DNA of 64,000 nucleotides from Alphaproteobacteria bacterium HGW-Alphaproteobacteria-4 (GTDB lineage: Bacteria > Pseudomonadota > Alphaproteobacteria > Rhodobacterales > Rhodobacteraceae): positions 62,001-126,000 of the forward strand of contig PHEE01000009.1 in the NCBI GenBank assembly GCA_002842855.1. Reading direction: 5' to 3'. The number at the start of each line of letters is the position of its first letter. Within the stretch, counting starts at the first letter, position 1. The notes below the pieces were generated by a model. That model was not told where the DNA came from and ran no database searches. It saw only the letters and a program-made list of their open reading frames with translations. The translations under genes were made by a program, and so were the position numbers. Shown piece after piece: positions 18,589 through 28,744 of the stretch.

Positions 18589-20097
18589 ATGTTCAACATG
18601 ATGAATTGGATCAAGCTGGCGGGTGCGAGTATCGCGACTCTGCTGGTGTTCCTTCTGGGCAACTGGGCGGCGAACACGCTCTACAGCACCGGGTCTGGCG
18701 CCGAGGTTGCACATGCGCCTGCCGCGACCAGCACGCCGGCGGCAACGGCACCTGCGGCACCTGCGGCACCTGCGGCACCTGCGGCACCTGCGGCACCTGC
18801 GGCTGAGGCTGCGGCGCCAGCCGCTGGACCGTTCGTGGCGCCAGCGCTGTCGGCGCCGGTTGACACCCTGCTTGCCGCCGCCGACCTCACCGCAGGTGAA
18901 AAGGTCTGGGCCAAGTGCAAGGCGTGCCACCGGCTCGACGGCAAGAATGGCGTCGGCCCCGCGCTTGACGGCATCTTTGGCCGCCATACCGGATCGGTTG
19001 AAGGGTACAAGTACTCGGACGCCAACAAGGGCGCCAACATCACCTGGACCCCTGCTGTAATGATCGACTACCTTTCGGACCCCAAAGGTTTCATGCCCGG
19101 CACCAAGATGACCCTGGCAGGGATCGCTTCCGAAGCTGACCGGGTGAACGTGGTTGCCTGGCTGGCGGCCAATGGTGGAGATGCCAGCGCTGCCCCGGCT
19201 GCCGAAGCTGCTGCCCCGGCTGCCGAAGCCGCCGCGCCTGCCGCTGCCCCGGCTGCCGAAGCTGTTGCAGCTGCGGGTGACGCGACCACGCTGGTTGCGC
19301 GCCTGGCCACGGCTGATGTCGCCGCTGGTGGCAAGGTGTTCGAGCAATGCGCTGCCTGCCACACGCTTGATGGCACCAATTCGGTAGGCCCCTACCTGAA
19401 TGGCGTGCTTGGCCGCGCGACCGGGCAAGCGACGGGCTACGAATATTCGGAAGCCAACATTGCTGCGGCCCAGACCTGGACGGCGTCGACGATTTACAAA
19501 TACCTCGTCGATCCGCAATCGGTGCTTCCGGGCACCAAGATGACCTTCGCCGGGCTGCCGAACGACCAGGACCGCATCAACGTGATCGCCTGGCTGTTGT
19601 CGAATGGCGGCGTGGCCGACAAGGATGTGACCTCGGCGCAAGACGCGCTGGCACTTGGCGCCGCTCAAGCTGCCGCAGCTGCGGCTACCCCGGCTGCCGC
19701 CGCTCCTGCCGCCGTTGCTGATGCTGCTGCCCCCGCGGTAGCAGCCGAGGCTCCGGCAGCCGCCGGTTCGGACTTTGCAGCGCGTATGGCCGCCGCCGAC
19801 GTTGAGGCGGGTGCGAAGGTCTTTGCCAAGTGCAAGGCCTGCCACAAGGTCGATGGCAAGAACGCGGTCGGGCCGCACCTTGACGGGCTGTTCGGCCGTG
19901 TTTCGGGCGCCGTGGAGGGCTTCAAGTACTCGGACGCCAACAAGGAAGCTGGCGTTACCTGGACGGCCGAGGTGCTGGATGCCTACCTCGCCGACCCGAA
20001 GGCCTACATGCCCGGCAACAAGATGACCTTTGTCGGCTTGCCGAAGCCGGAAGACCGCGCGAATGTGATCGCCTGGCTGCAAGCCAACGGCGGCTGA
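18589..20097 (+). CDS. Membrane-anchored cytochrome with three tandem c-type domains
   Basis: 502 aa. An uncleaved anchor (about residues 8-30, IKLAGASIATLLVFLLGNWAA) is followed by an Ala/Pro linker (about 41-92) and three CycM/cytochrome-c2-like domains: haem 1 C110-K-A-C-H114 with Met174, haem 2 C254-A-A-C-H258 with Met318, and haem 3 C415-K-A-C-H419 with Met479. The domains are joined by Ala/Pro/Glu linkers (about 199-235 and 345-400). Family relatives such as cytochrome cy/c552 carry one domain and pass electrons from bc1 to oxidases or a reaction centre. Domains 1 and 3 are closest to each other. The linker DNA contains a perfect 9-bp repeat. Terminator follows. Confidence 0.9.
   Translation: MFNMMNWIKLAGASIATLLVFLLGNWAANTLYSTGSGAEVAHAPAATSTPAATAPAAPAAPAAPAAPAAPAAEAAAPAAGPFVAPALSAPVDTLLAAADLTAGEKVWAKCKACHRLDGKNGVGPALDGIFGRHTGSVEGYKYSDANKGANITWTPAVMIDYLSDPKGFMPGTKMTLAGIASEADRVNVVAWLAANGGDASAAPAAEAAAPAAEAAAPAAAPAAEAVAAAGDATTLVARLATADVAAGGKVFEQCAACHTLDGTNSVGPYLNGVLGRATGQATGYEYSEANIAAAQTWTASTIYKYLVDPQSVLPGTKMTFAGLPNDQDRINVIAWLLSNGGVADKDVTSAQDALALGAAQAAAAAATPAAAAPAAVADAAAPAVAAEAPAAAGSDFAARMAAADVEAGAKVFAKCKACHKVDGKNAVGPHLDGLFGRVSGAVEGFKYSDANKEAGVTWTAEVLDAYLADPKAYMPGNKMTFVGLPKPEDRANVIAWLQANGG
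18747..18800 (+). repeat. Six perfect copies of a 9-bp coding repeat
   Basis: GGCACCTGC is repeated six times without a mismatch inside the first linker of the triple cytochrome, coding for Ala-Pro-Ala triplets. Copy-number change by slippage would stay in frame and only alter linker length by three residues per unit. Confidence 0.95.
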
Positions 20098-20121
20098 GCC
20101 GCGTCTGGCAGGAAACATCGC

Positions 20122-20149
20122 AAAGGCCGCGCCAAAAGGCGCGGCCTTT
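20122..20149. terminator. Rho-independent terminator after the triple cytochrome
   Basis: A 12-bp perfect stem (AAAGGCCGCGCC / GGCGCGGCCTTT) with an AAAA loop, flanked by A and T runs, so it can work in both directions. It lies 24 nt after the cytochrome stop. Confidence 0.9.
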
Positions 20150-20260
20150 CGCATTTTCAACACCTTCTCACGCATTCGCGCCTTGATGCGCAGGCACTCT
20201 GCCCGTTAGCTTGGGCCAAGGCACAGCACCTCGCGGGTGCGCGAAGCGGAGGGAATGGCG

Positions 20261-22141
20261 ATGGCGAAGGTAGCGGTTCGGCGGATGGTGGCGCCGGGGC
20301 AACTGGCGGCGACCCTGATCATGGGGGCACTTCTTTGGCTGTCGCTGGCGCTGGGCGTGCTGGCACAAGAGGCCACAATCCGCGCGCATGGCATTTCGAC
20401 CTTCGGCGATCTGAAATACGGTCCTGACTTTGCGCACCTCGACTACGTCAACCCCGACGCCCCCAAGGGCGGCGAAATCTCGATCTGGGCTTCGGGCGGG
20501 TTCGACAGCTACAACCCCTATTCGATCAAGGGCCGCGCCGCAGCGCTTTCTTCGGGGCCCCTCGAATCGCTGCTGACCGGCACCGCCGACGAGATCGGCG
20601 CGGCCTACGGGCTGCTGGCGGAAAGCATGGAATACCCCGAAAGCCGCGATTGGGTGATATTCACGCTGCATGCCGATGCGAAGTTTTCCGATGGCTCGCC
20701 GCTGACCGCCGAGGATGTGCTGTTTTCCTACGAGCTTCTGCGCGACAAGGGATTATCGAGCTTTCGCGGGGTGATTTCACAGATGGTTGCCGGGGCCGAG
20801 GTGATAGACCCCTTGCACATCAAGTTCACCTTCACCCCCGACTACCCGCGCCGTGACGTGATTCAAACCGCGGGAAGCCTGCCGGTGTTTTCCAAGGCGG
20901 AATACATCGCCAAGGGGCGCGATTTGCAGGAAAGCTCAAACACGCCCTACCTCGGGTCTGGCCCCTATGTGTTTGACAGCGCCGATGAGGGGCGCCGCGT
21001 GGTCTGGCGCCGCAACCCCGACTACTGGGGCCAGAACCTGCCGATCAACATTGGCCGCAACAACTTTGACCGTATCCGCATCGAGTATTTCGCCGATTAC
21101 GAGGCCGCGTTCGAAGGTTTCAAGGCGGGCGCATATACCTTCCGCAACGAGGCTTCTTCGCTGATCTGGGCGACGCGCTATGATTTTCCGGCGCTGACGA
21201 AAGGATGGGTGGTCAAGCGCGAGCTGCTGAATGGCAACATCGGTTCGGGCCAAAGCTTCGTGCTGAACCTGCGCCGCGAGAAGTTACAAGATCCACGCGT
21301 GCGCCAAGCGCTGGGCCTGATGTTCAACTTTGAATGGTCGAATGAGACGCTGTTCTACGGCATCTATGCGCGCACCGCCTCGTTCTGGGATAACAGCGAG
21401 CTTGCCGCGACCGGCACACCCACCCCCGAGGAATTGGCGCTGCTGACGCCGCTGGCCGATCAACTGCCGCCCGGTGTGCTGACCGACCCCGCCGTGCTGC
21501 CGCCCGTTTCGGGGGCCACGCAGCTTGACCGGGGCAACATGCGGCTGGCGGCAGCGCTGCTGGATGAGGCAGGCTGGGAGGTTGGTGCCGACGGCATGCG
21601 CCGCAATGCCAAAGGTGAGGCGCTGGTGATTGAGTTCCTGAATGACAGCCAGAGCTTTGACCGTGTCATCAACCCCTATGTCGAAAACCTGCGCGCGATC
21701 GGCGTCGATGCCGTGCACAGTCGGGTAGACGATGCACAGATGACCGCGCGCGAACGCAGCCACGACTTCGACATCATCACCGACCAGCTCGGGCAAGACT
21801 ACATTCCCGGCTCGGGCCTTCAGCAATACTTCGGCTCGGCCAGCATCGACGACGCCTTCAACAGCATGGGCCTGCAAAGCCCGGCGGTTGACGCGTTGAT
21901 CAGCAAGGTCGAGGCCGCGACCACCCGCGCCGAAATGACGGTGGCGGTGCGCGCGCTTGACCGGGTGCTGCGCGCCTATCGCTTCTGGGTGCCGCAGTGG
22001 TTCAAAGACGTGCACACCGTTGCCTACTTCGACATGTACGAGCACCCCGAGACCCTGCCACCCTATTCACTGGGCGAGCTCGATTTCTGGTGGGTCAACG
22101 CCGAGAAGGCCGAAAAACTGAAAGCGGCCGGCGCGTTCTGA
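20261..22141 (+). CDS. yejA: Peptide ABC transporter substrate-binding protein (YejA-like)
   Basis: 626 aa. A signal peptide (LIMGALLWLSLALGVLAQ) is followed by SBP family 5 sequence: YGPDFAHLDYVNPDAPKGGEISIWASGGFDSYNPYSIKG is the YejA opening and FSDGSPLTAEDVLFSYELLRDKG the SBP_bac_5 core. It binds oligopeptides in the periplasm; in other bacteria this system takes up peptide antibiotics such as microcin C. Start ATG 20261 is 7 nt after GGAGGG; the frame is open earlier from GTG 20237. Confidence 0.92.
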   Translation: MAKVAVRRMVAPGQLAATLIMGALLWLSLALGVLAQEATIRAHGISTFGDLKYGPDFAHLDYVNPDAPKGGEISIWASGGFDSYNPYSIKGRAAALSSGPLESLLTGTADEIGAAYGLLAESMEYPESRDWVIFTLHADAKFSDGSPLTAEDVLFSYELLRDKGLSSFRGVISQMVAGAEVIDPLHIKFTFTPDYPRRDVIQTAGSLPVFSKAEYIAKGRDLQESSNTPYLGSGPYVFDSADEGRRVVWRRNPDYWGQNLPINIGRNNFDRIRIEYFADYEAAFEGFKAGAYTFRNEASSLIWATRYDFPALTKGWVVKRELLNGNIGSGQSFVLNLRREKLQDPRVRQALGLMFNFEWSNETLFYGIYARTASFWDNSELAATGTPTPEELALLTPLADQLPPGVLTDPAVLPPVSGATQLDRGNMRLAAALLDEAGWEVGADGMRRNAKGEALVIEFLNDSQSFDRVINPYVENLRAIGVDAVHSRVDDAQMTARERSHDFDIITDQLGQDYIPGSGLQQYFGSASIDDAFNSMGLQSPAVDALISKVEAATTRAEMTVAVRALDRVLRAYRFWVPQWFKDVHTVAYFDMYEHPETLPPYSLGELDFWWVNAEKAEKLKAAGAF

Positions 22142-22174
22142 CGCGGGCAAGCAAGGCAGGGGCAAAACGCGGGC

Positions 22175-23338
22175 ATGGGCGCCTATATCCTCAGGCGGTT
22201 GCTGTTGATTATCCCGACCTTGTTCGGGATCATGCTGATCAACTTTGCGCTTACGCAGTTCGTGCCGGGCGGCCCGATCGAGCAGATCATCGCCCAGATG
22301 GAGGGCGAGGGCGACGTGTTTCGCAACATCTCGGGCGGTGGTGATGCAGGCGCCCAAAATGCGGGTGGCGGCGCGGGCAGCGAAGACCGCTACCGCGGCG
22401 CGCGCGGCCTGCCGCCAGAGATGCTCGACGCGCTGGAGGTGCAGATGGGATTCGCGCGCATCGTCTGCGACGCGGGCCATGTGGGAGAGCCGAGCCTGAA
22501 GGCCGCAGATTGCCGCAAAGAAAAGATCTCGGCGGTGCGGCAATTCTTCATCATGATGGGCAACTACCTGCGCTTTGATTTTGGCGAGAGCTTCTTCCAC
22601 TCAACCTCGGTGATCGGCCTCGTGCTCGACAAGATGCCGGTGTCGATCACGCTGGGGCTGTGGTCAACGCTGCTGGCCTATCTGATCTCGATCCCGCTCG
22701 GCATCCGCAAGGCGGTCAAGGATGGCACCGCGTTCGACACCTGGACCAGCGGCGCGATCATCATTGGGTATGCGATTCCGGGCTTTCTGTTCGCGGTCTT
22801 GCTGATGGTTCTGTTCGCGGGCGGCAGTTACTGGAAGATCTTTCCTTTGCGGGGGCTGACCAGCGAAAACTGGAGCGAGCTGAGCATGGTCGGCAAGGCG
22901 CTCGATTACCTGTGGCACATCACGCTGCCAGTGGTGGCCTCGACGATTTCCAGCTTTGCCACGCTGACACTACTGACCAAGAACAGCTTTCTCGACGAGA
23001 TCAACAAGCAATACGTCATCACTGCCCGCGCCAAGGGGCAGACCGAGCGCAAGGTGCTTTATGGCCATGTCTTTCGCAACGCCATGCTGATTGTCATCGC
23101 GGGTTTTCCAAGCCTGTTTCTGGGCGTGTTCTTTGGCGCCTCGATCCTGATCGAAACGATCTTTTCGCTTGATGGGCTGGGAAGGTTGGGGTTTGAGGCG
23201 GCAGTGGCGCGCAATTATCCGGTGATCTTCGGCACGCTCTATTTCTTTGGCCTGATCGGGCTCTTGGTCGGCATCCTTTCAGATCTGATGTATGTCTTTG
23301 TCGATCCGCGAATTGATTTCGAGCGGAGGGCGGGATGA
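22175..23338 (+). CDS. yejB: Peptide ABC transporter permease (YejB-like)
   Basis: 387 aa. The N-terminal membrane segment [34 protein letters not shown] and the BPD_transp_1 domain with the EAA loop ([23 protein letters not shown]) are clear. It is slightly longer than E. coli YejB: a Gly-rich stretch (about residues 51-70) and an extra segment with two Cys (near [13 protein letters not shown]...ADCRKEK, about 90-113) lie in the first periplasmic loop. The 3' end overlaps yejE by 4 nt. Confidence 0.92.
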   Translation: MGAYILRRLLLIIPTLFGIMLINFALTQFVPGGPIEQIIAQMEGEGDVFRNISGGGDAGAQNAGGGAGSEDRYRGARGLPPEMLDALEVQMGFARIVCDAGHVGEPSLKAADCRKEKISAVRQFFIMMGNYLRFDFGESFFHSTSVIGLVLDKMPVSITLGLWSTLLAYLISIPLGIRKAVKDGTAFDTWTSGAIIIGYAIPGFLFAVLLMVLFAGGSYWKIFPLRGLTSENWSELSMVGKALDYLWHITLPVVASTISSFATLTLLTKNSFLDEINKQYVITARAKGQTERKVLYGHVFRNAMLIVIAGFPSLFLGVFFGASILIETIFSLDGLGRLGFEAAVARNYPVIFGTLYFFGLIGLLVGILSDLMYVFVDPRIDFERRAG

Positions 23339-24438
23339 CACTTTCCCCGCTCAACGCCCGCCGCTGGCGCAACTTCAAATCGAACCGCCGGGCGTTCTGG
23401 TCGCTCTGGCTGTTTTTAGCCGCATTCGGGCTGTCGCTGGTGGCCGAGGTGATTGCCAATGACAAGCCGATGCTTGTCAGCTACCGGGGCGAGTTGTTCT
23501 TTCCCGCTTACCGCTTTTACCCCGAAACCGCATTCGGCGGCGATTTTCGCACTCAGGCAATCTACCGCGACCCGGCGGTGCAATGCCTGATCGTGTCGGG
23601 CGGGCGGCAGGAATGCTGGGATGATCCGGCGGGCATTACCGCGCAGGCACAGACCGGCACGGTGAACGGCGAGGCGGTAGAGCGCGGCTGGATGGTCTGG
23701 CCGCCAATCCGCTACCATTACCGCACCATCAACAATGTCGGGTCTGCCCCCTCTGCACCTGACGCAAGGCACTTGCTGGGCACCGATGACACCGCGCGCG
23801 ATGTGTCGGCGCGGGTGATCTATGGCTTTCGCACCTCGGTGCTGTTCGCGCTGATCGTGACCGGCATTTCCTCGGTGCTTGGCATCGCGGCGGGGGCGGT
23901 GCAGGGTTATTTCGGCGGCCGTACCGACCTGATCTTTCAACGTGCGCTCGAAATCTGGGGCTCGACGCCCTCGCTCTACGTCATCATCATCTTGTTTGCG
24001 ATTCTGGGCCGCAGCTTTTGGTTGCTGGTGTTCGTCACTATTCTGTTCGGCTGGCCCGCACTGACCGGCGTGGTGCGTGCCGAGTTCTTGCGCGCGCGCA
24101 ACTTTGAATATGTCCGTGCGGCCCGCGCGCTGGGGGTGACCGACCGCGTCATCATGTTCCGCCATATTCTGCCGAATGCGATGGTCGCCACGCTGACGCT
24201 GATGCCCTTCGTGGTAACGGGCGCAATCTCGGGCCTCGCCTCGCTCGACTATCTTGGCTACGGGCTGCCCTCATCCGCACCCAGCCTTGGCGAGCTGGCG
24301 CTGCAAGCCAAGCAGAACCTGCAAGCGCCATGGCTGGGTTTTTCGGCCTTCTTCACCTTCGCCATCATGCTTTCGCTGCTGGTGTTCATCTTTGAAGGTG
24401 TGCGCGACGCCTTCGACCCGCGAAAGACCTTCAAATGA
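23335..24438 (+). CDS. yejE: Peptide ABC transporter permease (YejE-like)
   Basis: 367 aa. [25 protein letters not shown] is the characteristic YejE start, and [24 protein letters not shown] a conserved periplasmic loop. The transport domain ends with the EAA-loop motif [26 protein letters not shown]. It forms the channel with YejB. Start and stop overlap its neighbours by 4 nt (ATGA), so translation of yejBEF is probably coupled. Confidence 0.94.
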   Translation: MTLSPLNARRWRNFKSNRRAFWSLWLFLAAFGLSLVAEVIANDKPMLVSYRGELFFPAYRFYPETAFGGDFRTQAIYRDPAVQCLIVSGGRQECWDDPAGITAQAQTGTVNGEAVERGWMVWPPIRYHYRTINNVGSAPSAPDARHLLGTDDTARDVSARVIYGFRTSVLFALIVTGISSVLGIAAGAVQGYFGGRTDLIFQRALEIWGSTPSLYVIIILFAILGRSFWLLVFVTILFGWPALTGVVRAEFLRARNFEYVRAARALGVTDRVIMFRHILPNAMVATLTLMPFVVTGAISGLASLDYLGYGLPSSAPSLGELALQAKQNLQAPWLGFSAFFTFAIMLSLLVFIFEGVRDAFDPRKTFK

Positions 24439-26021
24439 GCGCGGTGCTGGAGGTCAGCGGCCTCAACGTGCGTTTCCGGCAGGATGGGCAGACGATCCAC
24501 GCGGTGCGCGGCGCCAGCTTTACCGTGGGCAAGGGCGAGACGGTGGCATTGGTGGGCGAATCTGGCTCGGGCAAGTCGGTCACGGCACTTGCCACGGTGG
24601 CGCTGCTGCCAGGCAGTGCCGAGCTTTCCGGCTCGATCCGTTACCTTGGGCAGGAGATGGTCGGCGCGAATGAGGCCTTGCTGCTGAAGGTGCGCGGCAA
24701 CGACATCAGCTTCATCTTTCAAGAGCCGATGACCAGCCTGAACCCGCTACACACGATCGAGCGGCAACTGGCCGAAAGCCTTGCGCTGCATCAGGGCCTG
24801 CAAGGGGCGCAGGCGCAGGCGCGGATTATCGAGCTTCTGGAAAAGGTCGGGATCGACAACCCCGAGCGGCGGCTTGCCGACTATCCGCACCTGCTTTCGG
24901 GCGGGCAGCGCCAGCGGGTGATGATCGCGATGGCGCTGGCCAACGGGCCGGAACTGCTGATTGCCGATGAACCGACGACCGCGCTCGATGTGACGATTCA
25001 GGCGCAGATCCTTGACCTGCTGGCCGAATTGAAGCGCGCCGAGGGCATGAGCCTTTTGTTCATCAGCCATGACCTCAATATCGTGCGCCGCATCGCCGAC
25101 CGGGTCTGCGTGATGCAAGGCGGAGAAATTGTGGAACAAGGGCCGGTGGCCGAAATCTTTGCCAACCCGCGGCACCCATACACCAAGAAACTGTTAGCCG
25201 CCGAGCCGAAGGGGGCGCCAGACCCGGTGCCCGAGGGCGCCGAGGAACTGGTACGCACCGAGCACCTCAAGGTCTGGTTTCCGATCCAGCGCGGGCTTTT
25301 GCGCCGCACCGTGGGGCATATCAAGGCGGTGAACGACGCGAGCCTTTCGGTGCGGGCGGGCGAAACGCTGGGCATCGTCGGTGAAAGCGGATCGGGCAAG
25401 ACCACGCTGGCGCTGGCGATCATGCGGCTGATTCACTCTGAGGGGCCGGTAGTTTACGCGGGGCAAGACATCTCGCATCTGCCCGCCCGCGCGCTGCGGC
25501 GCCTGCGCCGCGATATGCAGATCGTGTTCCAAGACCCCTATGGCAGCCTTTCGCCGCGCATGACCGTTGAACAGATCATCGGCGAGGGGCTGACCGTGCA
25601 TGGCGTCGAGCCCGGCCGCGACCGGCGCGACATGGTGACCGAAGTCATGCTGGAGGTGGGGCTAGACCCGGCCAGCATGGCGCGCTACCCGCACGAGTTT
25701 TCCGGCGGCCAGCGCCAGCGCATTGCCATTGCCCGCGCGATGATCCTGCGCCCGCGTCTGGTGGTGCTCGATGAACCAACCTCGGCGCTCGACATGACGG
25801 TGCAGGTGCAGATCGTTGACCTCTTGCGCGAATTGCAGCGCCGCCATGGCCTCGCCTATCTGTTCATCAGCCACGATCTGCGCGTGGTCAAGGCGCTGGC
25901 GCACAAGGTGATGGTGATGAAAGCGGGCGATGTGGTCGAGGCAGGGCTGGCGGTGGAAGTCTTCTCCAACCCGCAGACCGCCTATACGCGCGAACTTCTG
26001 GCGGCGGCGCTGGGGAAATAG
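24435..26021 (+). CDS. yejF: Peptide ABC transporter double ATPase (YejF-like)
   Basis: 528 aa with two complete ABC ATPase modules. Walker A sequences are [10 protein letters not shown] (near residue 35) and [10 protein letters not shown] (near residue 316); signatures are [15 protein letters not shown] and [15 protein letters not shown]. The Walker B/H-loop sequences [12 protein letters not shown]...ISHD and [12 protein letters not shown]...ISHD are also present. The two halves correspond to the fused OppD/OppF arrangement of YejF. Last importer gene, 3 nt before the glycosyltransferase. Confidence 0.95.
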   Translation: MSAVLEVSGLNVRFRQDGQTIHAVRGASFTVGKGETVALVGESGSGKSVTALATVALLPGSAELSGSIRYLGQEMVGANEALLLKVRGNDISFIFQEPMTSLNPLHTIERQLAESLALHQGLQGAQAQARIIELLEKVGIDNPERRLADYPHLLSGGQRQRVMIAMALANGPELLIADEPTTALDVTIQAQILDLLAELKRAEGMSLLFISHDLNIVRRIADRVCVMQGGEIVEQGPVAEIFANPRHPYTKKLLAAEPKGAPDPVPEGAEELVRTEHLKVWFPIQRGLLRRTVGHIKAVNDASLSVRAGETLGIVGESGSGKTTLALAIMRLIHSEGPVVYAGQDISHLPARALRRLRRDMQIVFQDPYGSLSPRMTVEQIIGEGLTVHGVEPGRDRRDMVTEVMLEVGLDPASMARYPHEFSGGQRQRIAIARAMILRPRLVVLDEPTSALDMTVQVQIVDLLRELQRRHGLAYLFISHDLRVVKALAHKVMVMKAGDVVEAGLAVEVFSNPQTAYTRELLAAALGK

Positions 26022-26024
26022 GCG

Positions 26025-27266
26025 ATGAAGATCCTCTTCGTCCATCAGAACTTTCCCGGCCAGTTTCCGCACCTTGCCCCGGCGTTGGCAGCGCGCGGGC
26101 ATCAGGTGCTGGCGCTGACGGCGGAAACCAACATGCGCCCCTCGCCCGTCAAGGTCATCAAATACCGCAAACCCGAGCCTGTCACGATCGCGCCACCACT
26201 GACGCGGATGTATGCCGAATGCGCCGAGCGCGGCGCCAGAGCGGCTCTTGCGGCGGCGCAGATGCGCGACCGGCACGGCTACGTTCCAGACCTCATCTTT
26301 GGACATTCCGGCTGGGGCGAAACGCTGTTTCTGCGCGAGGTCTGGCCCGAGGCGCGGTTGCTGATCTATGCGGAGCTGATGTATCGGACCAGCGGCCTCG
26401 ATACCGATTTCGACCCCGAGTTTCGCCGTGACGGGCTGGGTGCGCGCATCTCTACCGCCGCGCGGTCGGCGCATCTGGTGCAGGCGATTGTGCAGGCCGA
26501 TGGCGCCCTTGCCCCTACCGCATTTCAGGCCGCGACCTTTCCGCCCGAACTCCGCGCAAAAATCCGCATCATACACGACGGGATCGACACCGCGAAGGTG
26601 CGCCCCAACCCTGCTGCCGTGCTGGAGATTCCCGGCACCGGGATCGTCTTTCGCCCCGGTGATGAGGTCATCAGTTTTGTCAGCCGTTCACTGGAGCCCT
26701 ACCGCGGTTATCACAGTTTCATGCGCGCCTTGCCCGCGGTGCTGGCGGCACGGCCCAAGGCGCATGTGGTGATCGTGGGCGACGAGGGGCAAAGCTACGG
26801 CCCGCCGCCCAGGGATGGCATCAGCTGGAAGGCCCGCTATCTAGACGAGGTGCGCGACAGGCTTGACCTCGGCCGCGTGCATTTTCTCGGCCGGGTGCCC
26901 TACGCCACCTACCTTTCGCTGTTGCAGGTCAGTCGCGTGCACGCTTACCTCACCTACCCGTTCGTGCTTTCCTGGTCATGCCTCGAGGCATTGGGGGCGG
27001 GGGCAATGGTGGTAGCCTCCGACACCGCCCCGGTGCGCGAAGTCATCACCGATGGCGAGAACGGGCGACTCGTGGATTTTTTCGACATCGCAGGCTGGTC
27101 GGCGGCACTGACCGAAGCGCTTGCCAACCCCGAAGCTGCCGCGCCACTGCGCGAGGCCGCGCGCCAAGGCGTAATCGAGCGCTACGATCTTGCCACATCC
27201 TGCCTGCCGCAACTGATTGATTTCGTTGAGAGCACGGGCAAATGGCGCTCCGTCGGGGATATCTAG
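26025..27266 (+). CDS. Glycosyltransferase family 4 protein
   Basis: 413 aa. The N-terminal GT-B donor motif MKILFVHQNFPGQFPHLAPALAARGH and the C-terminal GT1-like domain with YPFVLSWSCLEALGAGAMVVASDTAPVREVI (E-x7-E region) support a retaining sugar transferase. No membrane segment. It starts 3 nt after yejF and is probably co-transcribed, although a functional link to peptide uptake is not obvious. Acceptor unknown. Confidence 0.85.
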   Translation: MKILFVHQNFPGQFPHLAPALAARGHQVLALTAETNMRPSPVKVIKYRKPEPVTIAPPLTRMYAECAERGARAALAAAQMRDRHGYVPDLIFGHSGWGETLFLREVWPEARLLIYAELMYRTSGLDTDFDPEFRRDGLGARISTAARSAHLVQAIVQADGALAPTAFQAATFPPELRAKIRIIHDGIDTAKVRPNPAAVLEIPGTGIVFRPGDEVISFVSRSLEPYRGYHSFMRALPAVLAARPKAHVVIVGDEGQSYGPPPRDGISWKARYLDEVRDRLDLGRVHFLGRVPYATYLSLLQVSRVHAYLTYPFVLSWSCLEALGAGAMVVASDTAPVREVITDGENGRLVDFFDIAGWSAALTEALANPEAAAPLREAARQGVIERYDLATSCLPQLIDFVESTGKWRSVGDI

Positions 27267-27330
27267 GCCGAGCCATTGTAACTGCTTCAGGCAAAATAGC
27301 CCCGCCAGCGGCGAACCGTGCTGCCCGCGT

Positions 27331-28686
27331 TCAGATTGCCGAGGAATGCCCGGACTTCGACAGATCATAGGCGTCGAAACTGCGCGCGATCATCCGGGTT
27401 AACGGGCGCGCAGCTTCGGGGATGAACAGGCCTTCAGGAGAAACCTCGACCATATCGCCAAACGCCGCCTGCGTGGCCGCAAACATTTCGGCAAGGCGGG
27501 CGGGGGTGACCGAGAAATGCGCAATAATTTCAGCGGCATCTATGCGGAAATCGCACATCAGAGCCTCGATCAGGCGCGAGCGAAGCAGGTCTTCGGGGGT
27601 AAAGACGTGGCCGCGCACGGTCGAAAAGCGCCCGTCGCGGATCGCCTGCGTATGCGCAGAGGTGGCCGGCGCGTTTTGCGCGAAGCCTTGCGGGAAACGC
27701 GAGATCGACGAGGCCCCAAGACCGACGAGCACCGGAGCCTGATCGTCGGTGTAACCTTGAAAATTGCGCTTGAGCTGCCCTGACTTAAGCGCACGCGCGA
27801 GGCCATCTGTGGGCAGCGCGAAATGGTCGATGCCGATTTCGTCATAACCCGCCGCGAGGAACAGTTTCCGAGCGGTTTCGAACAGGTGCAGCCGCTCTTG
27901 CGGCGTGGGCAGGTGATCGGTCGGAATCATCACCTGCCGCCGCGCCATCCACGGCACATGCGCGTAGCCGTAAAGTGCGACCCGGTCGGGGCGCAGGCTG
28001 AGCAGCTTGTTCACGCTTTCGGCAATGCGTGTTTCGGTCTGATGCGGCAGGCCGAAAAGGATATCGGCATTGAGCGAGCGGATGCCGCGCGCGCGAATCA
28101 TGGCGGCTGCCCCGGCGGTCACTTCGTAGCTTTGTTCGCGCCCGATCGCCTTTTGAATCTCGGGGTCGAAGTCCTGCACCCCGATCGAGGCGCGGCTGAG
28201 CCCCGCTTCGGCAAGCGCATCCATCCGTGCGTCATCAATTTCGTTGGGGTCTATCTCTACCGAAAACTCGGCATTCTCCCCCAGGGGGACCGCCTCGAAC
28301 ACCGCGCCTGCGACGCGGCGGATCATGTCGGCGGGCATCAGCGTTGGGGTGCCGCCGCCCCAGTGCAGCCGCGACAGAGTGACGCCCGGCGCCAGCCTTT
28401 CCTTGAGCATTTTCAACTCGGCCAGCAGCACTTCGGCATAGGCGCGCACCGGATCGTCCGATTGGGTGCCCTGGGTGCGGCAGGCGCAGAACCAACAAAG
28501 CGTGCGGCAAAACGGCACATGCATGTAGAGAGATATTGACGAGCCCGCGGGGATCGCTTCGATCCATGTGGCGAACTGCCCCGGTCCGACGGAGTCGGAA
28601 AAGTGCGGGGCGGTCGGGTAGCTGGTATAGCGGGGCACCCGTGCGTCGAATAGTCCGAGCCGGGTCAGTTGTGATTCCTGATTCAT
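27331..28686 (-). CDS. hemN: Oxygen-independent coproporphyrinogen III oxidase HemN
   Basis: 451 aa radical SAM enzyme of anaerobic haem synthesis. The CxxxCxxC cluster motif is in FCRTLCWFCACRTQ (about residues 58-71), preceded by SLYMHVPFC. GGGTPTLM (SAM binding) and the HemN C-terminal domain (DHFALPTDGLARALKSGQLKRNFQGYT) follow. Length and motifs are those of true HemN, not HemW. Divergent from fnrL with a shared FNR box, which fits oxygen control. Confidence 0.95.
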   Translation of the reverse strand: MNQESQLTRLGLFDARVPRYTSYPTAPHFSDSVGPGQFATWIEAIPAGSSISLYMHVPFCRTLCWFCACRTQGTQSDDPVRAYAEVLLAELKMLKERLAPGVTLSRLHWGGGTPTLMPADMIRRVAGAVFEAVPLGENAEFSVEIDPNEIDDARMDALAEAGLSRASIGVQDFDPEIQKAIGREQSYEVTAGAAAMIRARGIRSLNADILFGLPHQTETRIAESVNKLLSLRPDRVALYGYAHVPWMARRQVMIPTDHLPTPQERLHLFETARKLFLAAGYDEIGIDHFALPTDGLARALKSGQLKRNFQGYTDDQAPVLVGLGASSISRFPQGFAQNAPATSAHTQAIRDGRFSTVRGHVFTPEDLLRSRLIEALMCDFRIDAAEIIAHFSVTPARLAEMFAATQAAFGDMVEVSPEGLFIPEAARPLTRMIARSFDAYDLSKSGHSSAI

Positions 28687-28721
28687 GCGGGTATCATTAG
28701 GGACCGATGCGCTGCAGAACC

Positions 28722-28735
28722 TTGACCCAAATCAA
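28722..28735. promoter_or_regulatory. FNR/FnrL box between hemN and fnrL
   Basis: TTGAC-CCAA-ATCAA matches the FNR consensus TTGAT-N4-ATCAA with one change. It ends 9 nt before the fnrL start codon, where bound FnrL would block its own ribosome-binding/promoter region (autorepression). It is 36 nt from the hemN start codon, close for activation unless the hemN leader is almost absent. Confidence 0.75.
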
Positions 28736-28744
28736 AGAGAGCCG

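Noticed and set aside
18517-20175. 552-codon minus-strand frame opposite the triple cytochrome
   Set aside because: Antisense shadow of the Ala-rich repeats; the plus strand has three clear haem domains and an anchor.
27267-27330. Terminator between the glycosyltransferase and hemN
   Set aside because: No convincing stem followed by a T-run was found in the 64-nt gap.
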